From positions 1-43,006 of the IMG/VR virus record IMGVR_UViG_3300029286_000093: DNA of 43,006 nt. One strand, written 5' to 3'. The stretch is from a virus. A program made the translations under genes and the position numbers. Below the pieces are notes generated by a model. That model ran no database searches. It worked only from the letters and a program-made list of their open reading frames with translations, and was not told the origin of the DNA. Positions 1 to 8,226 of this stretch are shown piece by piece (position 1 is the stretch's first letter; each line of letters starts with the position of its first letter).

Positions 1-145
1 AAATTAGCACGAACATCAACGAACATTCGTGCTGGTGATATACAGACTATACAGACTATACAAATTGTACACTTTGTATAAGTTTACTGTAACTTACTGT
101 ATCACTGTGATACAATAAAAAAAGCAGGGAAATATCCCTGCTTTT
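1..145. repeat. Long direct repeat, left copy (R1)
   Basis: This is the left-end copy of a repeat also found at 42630-42795 and 42851-43005. Positions 21-145 are identical to 42881-43005 (125 bp). In order it holds an imperfect palindrome of CACGAACAT/ATTCGTG type, three stepped TATACA direct repeats (about 44-65), the element TTGTACACTTTGTATA, the 15-bp palindrome GTATCACTGTGATAC, and a hairpin (121-144). The architecture resembles an iteron-type origin or a resolution/attachment locus; its role is inferred only from structure. Confidence 0.85.
121..144. terminator. Bidirectional hairpin terminator (left copy)
   Basis: A perfect 10-bp stem, AAAGCAGGGA/TCCCTGCTTT, with a 4-nt loop. It is flanked by an A-run on one side and a T-run on the other, so it can terminate transcription from both sides. 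It lies downstream of the last minus-strand genes; related copies occur at 42551-42574, 42772-42795 and 42981-43004. Confidence 0.75.
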
Positions 146-164
146 TAATGAATGTAGTTTCAAT

Positions 165-305
165 TTAATCTTTTACATACAAAATGTAAAATTTGTTCGT
201 TTTTGGTTTGATATTAAACAACTCTTCCCAAAATGACCGATTTGCAGGTAATGTTTTTGACACAACTTTATATTGTGTCTTTTTTCTACCCAATCTTTTG
301 GCCAT
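165..305 (-). CDS. Small basic protein, 46 aa, unknown
   Basis: An ATG-initiated reading frame of 46 residues, beginning MAKRLGRKKTQYKVV and ending FYILYVKD. The N-terminus is strongly basic and the middle aromatic, with no recognisable family. It is the last minus-strand frame before the repeat region and its hairpin terminator, so it would end the long minus-strand transcript. A small nucleic-acid-binding or virion core peptide is possible, but composition is the only hint. Confidence 0.45.
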   Translation of the reverse strand: MAKRLGRKKTQYKVVSKTLPANRSFWEELFNIKPKTNKFYILYVKD

Positions 306-314
306 TTTTTCAGC

Positions 315-395
315 CTATGCTTTTGTTTGGTGTTTTGACATATAATGAAAACCACCTGATGTTAAAGGTACATTTTTTAATTTGAATGTTGACAT
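315..395 (-). CDS. Possible 26-aa peptide
   Basis: A short ATG frame (MSTFKLKNVPLTSGGFHYMS...) that stops ten bases before the start of the 46-aa frame, on the same strand. It fills the gap left by the ATPase gene. No family is recognised. It could be a real micro-protein or chance; only position and start codon support it. Confidence 0.25.
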   Translation of the reverse strand: MSTFKLKNVPLTSGGFHYMSKHQTKA

Positions 396-442
396 ATTAA
401 TGAATTTATTGTGTTACAAATGTAAAATTACTTGATATTTTT

Positions 443-1117
443 TCATATTTCTTTGCGTCCTTTAGTTGGAGTGGTAATAACAAGATTATATTCTTTTGCC
501 ACATTAAACGTGCAGGGAGGGGCATAGCGGCCTTTAATTTTGGCAATACCATGTTCATCAATGTAGCACACAATGCCCACTTCATGTTCAATGTCTTGTG
601 TGCCTCTGAACTGGCCACCTTTGGTACTCTGGAACACAAACACAAAACCTTTTCCTGGATATTTATCAATGAATTTCACTATGCTTGCATAATCCAACCT
701 TGCAGCATTGGCACTGTCATAAAACACAAAATCGTACTTGGCCGGAATGGTGGCCGGAATGGTTCCGGTAAATTCAAGCCTTGGGGCATCAACACCCAGC
801 CGGTTTATTTTTTCCTGCAAGGTTTTACGAATCGTTTCTTCAATGGCAATATACAGCACATTGCCAAAATACGTGGCAAGGTAGTTCGCAAAGTCAATCA
901 TAATAGTGCTTTTGCCCATTTTTGGCTTTGCATACACCATCATTGAAAAATTAGGATCCGGATTGCCAAACAATTCTTCCCACATACCATCAAACTGAAG
1001 GCTCCTGAAACTCATTTGCCTAATTTGCATAGGTGTATAGTATTTATCGTTGGCCGGGTTTGCAGATGCGGACTGTGGCCGCACCTGCTTTTTTGTTACT
1101 TTATGCTTTACCGGCAT
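443..1117 (-). CDS. RecA/RadA-superfamily ATPase
   Basis: A 224-residue P-loop ATPase. Walker A is KPKMGKST at residues 64-71, a catalytic Glu pair sits in IAIEE near 93-94, Walker B is FVFYDS (Asp 134), and QSTKGGQFRG (about 163-172) followed by a DIEHEV segment resembles the RadA/DnaB core. A RadA-like protein would drive strand exchange or help a replicative helicase. Length and genome position would also fit a packaging motor, but HerA/FtsK hallmarks are not evident. I chose the MPVKHKV start because an upstream in-frame Met would overlap the 71-aa gene much further; with this start the overlap is 17 bp. Confidence 0.75.
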   Translation of the reverse strand: MPVKHKVTKKQVRPQSASANPANDKYYTPMQIRQMSFRSLQFDGMWEELFGNPDPNFSMMVYAKPKMGKSTIMIDFANYLATYFGNVLYIAIEETIRKTLQEKINRLGVDAPRLEFTGTIPATIPAKYDFVFYDSANAARLDYASIVKFIDKYPGKGFVFVFQSTKGGQFRGTQDIEHEVGIVCYIDEHGIAKIKGRYAPPCTFNVAKEYNLVITTPTKGRKEI

Positions 1118-1316
1118 TTTTTTTGGCTTTGCTTTCAAGTTTTTCAAGTTTATTACGAAGTTTATAAAAACGGATATAGGCTGAATTGCATGGTTTTTCA
1201 GCATTTGCAAGATAACTGTTAAGTTCAGATAACCCTACCTTGCAATCGCTTACATCGGTACAATTGGCAGCAATTGTATAGGCTGACAATGTGCGGAAGT
1301 TTATCTTTTTGGCCAT
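1101..1316 (-). CDS. Small lysine-rich protein, 71 aa
   Basis: Unrecognised. It starts MAKKINFRTLSAYTI, contains three Cys residues and ends in a helical Lys-rich stretch (KLEKLESKAKKNAGKA). It starts 2 bp after the stop of the 292-aa gene and overlaps the ATPase gene by 17 bp, so the three are probably translated as one unit. It may be a partner of the ATPase, by context only. Confidence 0.6.
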   Translation of the reverse strand: MAKKINFRTLSAYTIAANCTDVSDCKVGLSELNSYLANAEKPCNSAYIRFYKLRNKLEKLESKAKKNAGKA

Positions 1317-1318
1317 AC

Positions 1319-2197
1319 TTATTCAGTTGAATCCAAACAATCAATTTCAGTACCTGGAACATCACCAACAGTGCCCAATCCTTTCAGTTCGGCCTGTGTG
1401 TGTGAAAGTTCACCACCGTCAATGTACGATTTCAGCACACGTTTAATTGTGTCGATATACTTCCGGTTTTTGTCGCTGGCTTTGATCTTCCCGGTTTTTT
1501 CATGGTCGGCAATTTTCTTCAGCATGTTTTCTGCCTTTGTGGTATCTGGTTTACCAAGCAGGGCAAGGTATGCTTTTACAATTTGCACAGAGTATTCAAC
1601 CACGGTGCTACTTACCAGGTATTTGAAGTTTTTAAGCAGGGTTTCATCATTTTTATCGAGCAGGAACGTGAACGAATTGCCTGTTTTTTTGTCGTTGTAC
1701 AACTTGTTCAGTTCAGCATGAATGTGCTTTACTTCGCTGCCATATTTGCCTTTTACGGTAAAGGCACCTTCGGTATTTTGCTTTTCGATGGACCGGATAA
1801 AATTCAGTATATCGTGTTTTGTAACCACTTTGTTATCCATCCGGAGGTATCTTTTTACAAATGCCAGTTCAGCCGGAAGTTTTTTAACCATTGTAAACTT
1901 TTTACGGTCAAATTTTGGAGCTTTGGCTGTGCGTGGGCGTTTGGCCTTGGCCTTGGTAGCTTTTTTGGCTTTTGGGGCTTTGGGTTCCTTCGGGGGCTTT
2001 GGAGTGGGTTCATTGTTTCTGCTTTCAAAATAGGTTCTTATTTCATCGGCTACCTGTTCATCAAGCATTTTTACATTGCCTGAGTAAAGGAATGATTTAA
2101 AACCTTTTGAAATCTCTTTCAGGCGGTTGTACCTGCTTTGTAAATTTTCGGGTAATGCTGCATATTGTTCGTAATATGCTTCTGATTTATAAGCCAT
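1319..2197 (-). CDS. 292-aa protein with Lys/Pro/Ala linker, unknown
   Basis: A helical N-terminal part (residues 1-60) is joined by a very basic linker rich in K, P and A (about 63-92) to a mostly helical C-terminal part, suggesting nucleic-acid contact. The C-terminus holds the stretch LKGLGTVGDV, which echoes SGLGTAGDV in the transglycosylase. Its start carries the recurrent leader CCCCAAAAACCACAACA immediately before ATG. It follows the polyvalent trio and may be co-delivered or co-expressed with it. I do not recognise a named family. Confidence 0.7.
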   Translation of the reverse strand: MAYKSEAYYEQYAALPENLQSRYNRLKEISKGFKSFLYSGNVKMLDEQVADEIRTYFESRNNEPTPKPPKEPKAPKAKKATKAKAKRPRTAKAPKFDRKKFTMVKKLPAELAFVKRYLRMDNKVVTKHDILNFIRSIEKQNTEGAFTVKGKYGSEVKHIHAELNKLYNDKKTGNSFTFLLDKNDETLLKNFKYLVSSTVVEYSVQIVKAYLALLGKPDTTKAENMLKKIADHEKTGKIKASDKNRKYIDTIKRVLKSYIDGGELSHTQAELKGLGTVGDVPGTEIDCLDSTE

Positions 2198-2224
2198 TGT
2201 TGTGGTTTTTGGGGTTTATATAAA

Positions 2225-4330
2225 TTATTTCATTTCAAGTTCGGCCTGGGCTTCGGCTTCGGCCTGAAGCATTTCGAGTAACATGCCAGCCAGTTCTTGT
2301 ACTGCCTGTGCTTCGGAGTATGAGGCATCACCATCATTGATAGCTTTCCAGCGGTCAACGGTAATTCCTTTTTCAGTTAACAGGTTGGTAATGTCAATTT
2401 TGATGGGGCTAATTTTGGCAGCATCAGTAAAATTGGCGGTTTGGTTTTGCACTTCCTGTGCAAGTACGCTCATAATCATTAATGCTTCATTGTCAGCATT
2501 GATGGGCATGGCGGTTTGGATAATTTCAAGAGCTTCGGTAATTTGCATTTTTAGGGTATTAAAGTTATTTGTAATTTTATTATCAATTGACAATGAAATA
2601 ATTTCAGAACTTTCGGTTTCAAAAATTACTCCATCTTCGGTTGTGCTTTCAGTATCGGTATCGCTTAAAACAATGTACTCATTTGCACGGCTATCAGATA
2701 CAGGGCTGAATGAGTTAAGGTCATTAGCAATTTTGATTTCACTAAAAATTTTATCAAACATAGTGTTGAACAATTTACGTTCATCACCTTGCGGCCACAA
2801 ACCTGTTGGGTGATCAAAAAAAGCACCTGAAACAAGATAATTATTTTCCATCCCTTTTTCGGCAAGTTTATCAAACACATAACATTCAAAGGCTCTGGCA
2901 AACATTTCGCTTGGTTGTCTCCAGTAATCGCTTTTCATTTTCAGGCAAGCCATAAAATATTGACTTTTTCCTATTACTTGTATGGGTACTGATATTGTTT
3001 TATTAAGTCTTTTTGCAATAAAACCCCATACATTTTTAAATGATTTTACTTGTTCATTAGGTTTTTTTCGTAAATATTGCGGGTATTTTGAATCAATGTA
3101 TGTTATGTATCCATTTACACGCTTTATAAATGCAAGCGGTACAGTATCATCTGCTTTTAGTTCAGATTTTCTTTTTACCACAATGGTCTTTTTATCAGCC
3201 CAACTCCAGTCAGGTGTCCATGAAATATAAGGCTTTTGCGTAATATCAACGCCTCTTTGCTCAAGTGTTAAATTCAACTTTAGTTCAATTTTAGCAATTG
3301 TTTCAGCGTAAGTTTCTAAATGTGTTTTACGATAATTAGCTATGTTTTCAGGGCTTATTTCAGTGCTTTCTTGATACGCTTTTCTGAATTTGTTATAATA
3401 CTTAATATCTGACAATAGTTTATCGTAAATTTGTTTGTCAGTATATTTTTGCATTAATTCATACTCATCCTTTAACCCTTGAATAAGGTTTAAATCATAC
3501 AATTTAAGTTCATTGAGTTTTTTTTCTCTTTGTTTTTGTGCCTGTTCTTCAGTGCCACCATCAAAATTCCGGGCTTCGGTTGCATTAAAATTTCTAATGA
3601 AATTGAAAACACGAATCCCAAAACGATCTTTTATTTCTCTGTGGTGATAATCGAAATGTCTGTACCAGTATTTTACAATTGCATTGTAGAGAACATCATC
3701 AGTATCAGCATCAGTATTATTTGCTGATTCAAGATAATTTTTGACAAACTCAACCGTAAAACCGCTATTTTGTGCAATTCTTTTAATTGTATAATCATCA
3801 TGTATAAATGCACCATCTTCATCTACATAAGCCATTTTAGTGATAAAACACCCAAAATCAGCACTTTTAATCAGATTTGTAATTTCATCTAAAGAATAGC
3901 ATTCATCAATCAGTTTTAAAATAACGTTAACGGTTTCAAGATAGTTTTTCCGGGCAAAGGGTGTATTTGCAAATGGTTTGGGTGCAAATGATTTGCGCAG
4001 TTCGTTTTTTACAAAAGCACAGCCTGAACTTGCACCATCGGCAATAAGTTTATCAATATCAAGCCTTGGCCAAACCATGTCTTTAACAACCATTTCATTT
4101 GCTGCTACGGCATCTTGCTCAATGGTATGAATGTCAGATAACTTGATTAGAACACTGAATGCTGCACGTGCTTTTTTGCTGCTTGGAACATAGCGGCCCT
4201 GGTCTTTAAATTCACGTTTCTCCTGATCTTTTATCAGTTTTTCACGCACGGTATCAATTGTAACGCCTGACAGTACATTCTGAATGTACTGCCTTGGCGT
4301 TGCTGCTGTTTTAATTATTCGTACAGGCAT
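2225..4330 (-). CDS. LPD1-like large polyvalent-associated protein
   Basis: A 701-residue protein. Residues about 450-535 contain the pattern SDYWRQPSEMFARAFECYVF...NNYLVS...PQGDERK, which fits my knowledge of LPD1, a domain of 'large polyvalent proteins' from phages and conjugative elements. The remainder is charged and largely helical without motifs I can name. Its ATG shares one base with the stop of the helicase gene (TAATG), so the two are translationally coupled. Polyvalent proteins are proposed to enter the new host with the DNA and act against its defences; that role is inferred here. Confidence 0.65.
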   Translation of the reverse strand: MPVRIIKTAATPRQYIQNVLSGVTIDTVREKLIKDQEKREFKDQGRYVPSSKKARAAFSVLIKLSDIHTIEQDAVAANEMVVKDMVWPRLDIDKLIADGASSGCAFVKNELRKSFAPKPFANTPFARKNYLETVNVILKLIDECYSLDEITNLIKSADFGCFITKMAYVDEDGAFIHDDYTIKRIAQNSGFTVEFVKNYLESANNTDADTDDVLYNAIVKYWYRHFDYHHREIKDRFGIRVFNFIRNFNATEARNFDGGTEEQAQKQREKKLNELKLYDLNLIQGLKDEYELMQKYTDKQIYDKLLSDIKYYNKFRKAYQESTEISPENIANYRKTHLETYAETIAKIELKLNLTLEQRGVDITQKPYISWTPDWSWADKKTIVVKRKSELKADDTVPLAFIKRVNGYITYIDSKYPQYLRKKPNEQVKSFKNVWGFIAKRLNKTISVPIQVIGKSQYFMACLKMKSDYWRQPSEMFARAFECYVFDKLAEKGMENNYLVSGAFFDHPTGLWPQGDERKLFNTMFDKIFSEIKIANDLNSFSPVSDSRANEYIVLSDTDTESTTEDGVIFETESSEIISLSIDNKITNNFNTLKMQITEALEIIQTAMPINADNEALMIMSVLAQEVQNQTANFTDAAKISPIKIDITNLLTEKGITVDRWKAINDGDASYSEAQAVQELAGMLLEMLQAEAEAQAELEMK

Positions 4331-7300
4331 TATTGCATCATTATTTTAAGTTCAATACCAAGTTTGTGTATTTTTGATAATTTATCAATTTTAGCAGCCT
4401 TGTCTTTTAAAAACATTTCAACTGCCTGTGCAGTAATTTCGTCAGTTTCGTTCATGTTTTTTTGAGGGACAAGACTTTTGTATTTGTCGAATACAGCACG
4501 GCTGACATTAATGTTCATGCCGTGATTTTGGCCAAGTACTTGTAAGGCTGGTACCAGATTGGTATTTGAAACAGAGGCTTTCCATTTGTTGCCGGTTTTA
4601 TAAAACCCATCTTTAGTATTGCGCAAATACTGAATCAGTTCTTTGTCTTTTAAGATTTTACCAAACCTTTGAACTGATACACCATTGGTTATAAGTTCAA
4701 AATTTCCCCATTCACGGCTTATGGTTAAGCCCTGATCTGTTTCAATAATTGAATTATAACTCATGTTTTCAATAATCTTTATAGCAACTTCAAGTTTTAT
4801 GGGCAATAACACCTGTGTTGAACCTTTTCCGGTTTGTGTAGGGTCGTATCCATCGGGCATTAAAATCCCTTTTTTCGTGTTGCCGTCAACTGTGGTATAT
4901 GAAATAAGTTTACCGGCAGCGGCACCATAACCTTGCAACAGGTTTCCGGTAACTATGTATTTAACAATGTGGTCATTGCTGCTTTCGCTTACAATTGTGT
5001 CCCAGTTTTCATATACCTGTGCGGCTTCATACCTGTACACTTCGCCATTGGCAATAATTGAATTGAGTGTACTGCGTGGATCTCCGGTACATGATAGTAC
5101 AATTGATTTTATACCATTTGCCACGGCAAACCTTAATTTTACGGCTGAAGGGGCATAAGGATTGGCTGCACTCTTATCAAGCGCATAACCAAGACAAATG
5201 CCTTTTACCGTGTTATCGCCTATCAGTGGGTATTGTATTACCATACCGGGTTTAAAATGTTTGAAGATTGGAAACAGGTAATTTACCCTGCGTTTCCAAG
5301 CCTCGTTTTCACGTTCAAGTGCTGTTCCTCTTGAATTTGCAATTTCATAGGTGCGCATATTTTTATACTCAATGCGCATAGCATCTTCAGTAAGTTTCAG
5401 GTATTTGGCTTCAGTTTCAATGTTATCCTGCTGAATGTCAAATTTATTGTTTACAATTTCCTGATCTTTCAGGTATCTTGCATTTTCGTGTTCAAGAAAA
5501 TTAGTAATGATTTCTTTTTGAAGTTCATCTGCTGTTTTATCGCCCAGCATACTAACAAGAATTTGCCTGATTTCTTCTTTTTTGTATGGCTTTTTCAGGT
5601 TGTTTACAATACATTTTTCAATGTATGTATCGGTAGCAAAAACAGATAAACCACCTTTACCTGCTACCAGCACATCACGTTCAATGGTATCGGCCTGCAA
5701 GTCCACAATTTCAACTTCAAGGTTGTATTCGCCAGTGTCCTTTAAAAACGTTACATGATCGGCATAAAGTTTTGATACTTCGTTGTAAAATTTTGTTTGT
5801 TCTTCAGTGCTTAAAATTGCCACACGGCCAGTAACCCTGTGCGCTGCATTGGTAATATCCGGTACTTCGTTGCTGTCATTAATTTTAAGCGGGTCACCAA
5901 TTTGGTCATTCAGCATTACATTTTCAAGCAAGTATTGGTACACAATTTTATCGCCATACTTGTTCAGAAAATCTTCAAATGAAAACACTTTTTCAGAGTT
6001 TTTCTGATTGCTGGTTGTGTTGGCATCCAAACTTTTGAGTTTTTTCTGCAACAACATCATTAATCGTTTTTCGGCTGGTATGGCTGAAGTTACATAATCG
6101 TAACCCGGAAGCATGATCTGACCTGTGCGGTTAATACGGCCTCGCTTCTGAACTTCGGTATTGATATTTAGTTCGGCCTGTAACATAATCATCCACCGCT
6201 GCTTTACCTTATCGGCAGTTATCTTTTTGGTTGGAAGAGCTTGTGCTGATGCACCAGTGCTTCCGCTTTGGTTAATCAGCAATACATCAACCTCATTGTT
6301 GTTGAATAGCCTAAATGCTTCATTGGTGGTAATTTGTTCACGGTTTTTTACAATCCCGGTTATGTTTCTGTTAGAATTACCTTGTGTACGGCCAAGGCCG
6401 TTTAATGAATTATTTAAAAAATTAACCAGTATTTTACGGCCTGTTACCTCTTTAACTGAATATCCGGCACCTTCAAGTTTACTGATTATTACATCAATGG
6501 GGCTTATTGTTATACCTGAAGATATCTGTGTTATTTTGTTGTTGATTCTGAAATACTCTTCCTGACCTTGTACTGATAAATCGTGGACTGTAAAATAATG
6601 AACTTCAGGTTCAGAATTTGGTCTTTTAACCGTGTAGCGCATTACTCCATCCAAACCTTTTTTCAGAACAGTGGTAAAATCAACATTTACCACATCGTTT
6701 GCCTTTACTTTATCGCCATCTTCGTTTTCAATGTTCTCGAGAAAGGCACCCATCGTATTACTGAATGCCACAATTACTTTTTTGCCCTGCCTGAGCCTGA
6801 TTAATGCCTGATCGGCCACATCGGCTGCTTTAATTGAAAAAAGTAACTGATTCACAACATTAAACACTTTGCTGAAATACGGTGTGCTATCTATACCCAT
6901 ATCTTTTGTGCCTTTGGTTAATTCGGCATCGGCATAATCATCAATAAGTTCATCTTCCATGTCTTTTATCCTGGGTTTAATGAACTTTTTCTGAAAACTG
7001 ATAATGTCACGCATTATGCTGGTAACATTGTCGCTTATTGCTGAATGCTCCACGGCCTTATCGTCAAGGGTAAGGTAGTTTACTTCAATTCCTTCAAAAG
7101 ATCGCTCACGCCTCAGCATTTGGCCTTCAGAAACAAGCTGGCTGCTTATTACCTCCTGCAATGCTACGCCACCTTTGTCAATTGCTTTAATCAGTGCTTC
7201 TTTGGTCATGTTTGCATCACGCAAACTTGTTTTGGTTGCATAAATGGGCATATTATCCGGCCTCTTGGCAAATGTGGCTGAAAGGAATAATACACCTTTG

Positions 7301-8226
7301 CAATTTTCAAGCACATCGGTCATGAACAGACCTGTTTTTGAATTTCCTGATGCATTGTGGCTTTCATCCATCACAATGATGCTTCCACGTGCCTGACTGA
7401 GAATGAAATTCCGCTTGTCAGCGTATTTTGGGTTGTTGAATTGAGAATAGGTTGTAATAATTGCCTTGTATTTTGACGGCAATTTAGTTGATTGCAAAAT
7501 GCTCATGGTTTCTTTTGCAGGTAAACCTTCGTAAATTACACTTCCATCTTCATCACGGATATCGGTTTTACTGCCTTTGCCGTTTACGATAAACGGCCAT
7601 ATCCGGTTTTTGCCTGAATTTTCGTAATTGGGGTTTGTTTTGTACGAAACAATTTCTTCCATCGGGTTTTCAAGTTGGTATTGCTCATAATCGTCAATTG
7701 AGCCGTACTCATCTTGTTCATCTTCTGAAAGTTTTTCCCATGCCTTATAATTTATTTGTTTGTACTTTTTTTCTCCGGCAATTTTCAGTTTTACGTTATC
7801 ATCGGCACCAATGCTATTCAAATCACGGTAAATATCGCTGAACAGGTTTGGCTTTTCAGTAAAGAAAATGGGAGTAATGCCTTTGTGTACAGCATATTTT
7901 ATTAGAGCTGCAGCAATACGGCCTTTACCTATACCGGTCTGGTCGCCTACAATAACACCCTGCTGCTTTTCTTCGATGTTATAAATAGCCATTGCCACGG
8001 CTTCAATTTGCTCTGCACCTAACGATTGACATAACTGGCTGCTATCCCAGCCAAGTTTTTTCATCACGTATTGGTTAAGGCTACCTACCTGTAACTTTAT
8101 TTTGCGCATGGCTACATGGGTTTCAAAATCCATGCTGTCTGGCACAATGGTATCCAATGATTTACATGAAATTTCGGTTGGGATATACGGACCTTGCAGC
8201 CCAGTTTTTTTTGTTCGTTTTTTCAT
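4330..8226 (-). CDS. Strawberry-notch-type SF2 helicase (polyvalent)
   Basis: A 1298-residue helicase. Motif I is GDQTGIGKGR (94-103), the hallmark variant of the strawberry notch (Sno) group; motif II is DESH (near 285), motif III is FLSATF and motif VI is QKRGRINRTGQ (near 690). The rest matches the long C-terminal half typical of Sno-like proteins. Phage relatives (for example the helicase half of P1 DarB) pair with adenine methylases and protect incoming DNA. Its start overlaps the methylase stop by 4 bp. Likely substrate is double-stranded DNA; function in protection is inferred. Confidence 0.85.
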   Translation of the reverse strand: MKKRTKKTGLQGPYIPTEISCKSLDTIVPDSMDFETHVAMRKIKLQVGSLNQYVMKKLGWDSSQLCQSLGAEQIEAVAMAIYNIEEKQQGVIVGDQTGIGKGRIAAALIKYAVHKGITPIFFTEKPNLFSDIYRDLNSIGADDNVKLKIAGEKKYKQINYKAWEKLSEDEQDEYGSIDDYEQYQLENPMEEIVSYKTNPNYENSGKNRIWPFIVNGKGSKTDIRDEDGSVIYEGLPAKETMSILQSTKLPSKYKAIITTYSQFNNPKYADKRNFILSQARGSIIVMDESHNASGNSKTGLFMTDVLENCKGVLFLSATFAKRPDNMPIYATKTSLRDANMTKEALIKAIDKGGVALQEVISSQLVSEGQMLRRERSFEGIEVNYLTLDDKAVEHSAISDNVTSIMRDIISFQKKFIKPRIKDMEDELIDDYADAELTKGTKDMGIDSTPYFSKVFNVVNQLLFSIKAADVADQALIRLRQGKKVIVAFSNTMGAFLENIENEDGDKVKANDVVNVDFTTVLKKGLDGVMRYTVKRPNSEPEVHYFTVHDLSVQGQEEYFRINNKITQISSGITISPIDVIISKLEGAGYSVKEVTGRKILVNFLNNSLNGLGRTQGNSNRNITGIVKNREQITTNEAFRLFNNNEVDVLLINQSGSTGASAQALPTKKITADKVKQRWMIMLQAELNINTEVQKRGRINRTGQIMLPGYDYVTSAIPAEKRLMMLLQKKLKSLDANTTSNQKNSEKVFSFEDFLNKYGDKIVYQYLLENVMLNDQIGDPLKINDSNEVPDITNAAHRVTGRVAILSTEEQTKFYNEVSKLYADHVTFLKDTGEYNLEVEIVDLQADTIERDVLVAGKGGLSVFATDTYIEKCIVNNLKKPYKKEEIRQILVSMLGDKTADELQKEIITNFLEHENARYLKDQEIVNNKFDIQQDNIETEAKYLKLTEDAMRIEYKNMRTYEIANSRGTALERENEAWKRRVNYLFPIFKHFKPGMVIQYPLIGDNTVKGICLGYALDKSAANPYAPSAVKLRFAVANGIKSIVLSCTGDPRSTLNSIIANGEVYRYEAAQVYENWDTIVSESSNDHIVKYIVTGNLLQGYGAAAGKLISYTTVDGNTKKGILMPDGYDPTQTGKGSTQVLLPIKLEVAIKIIENMSYNSIIETDQGLTISREWGNFELITNGVSVQRFGKILKDKELIQYLRNTKDGFYKTGNKWKASVSNTNLVPALQVLGQNHGMNINVSRAVFDKYKSLVPQKNMNETDEITAQAVEMFLKDKAAKIDKLSKIHKLGIELKIMMQ

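Noticed and set aside
551-946. Plus-strand open frames opposite the large minus-strand genes (for example 551-946, 1502-2083, 6161-6565)
   Set aside because: They lie wholly inside well-supported minus-strand genes, have no recognisable domains and look like mirror frames.
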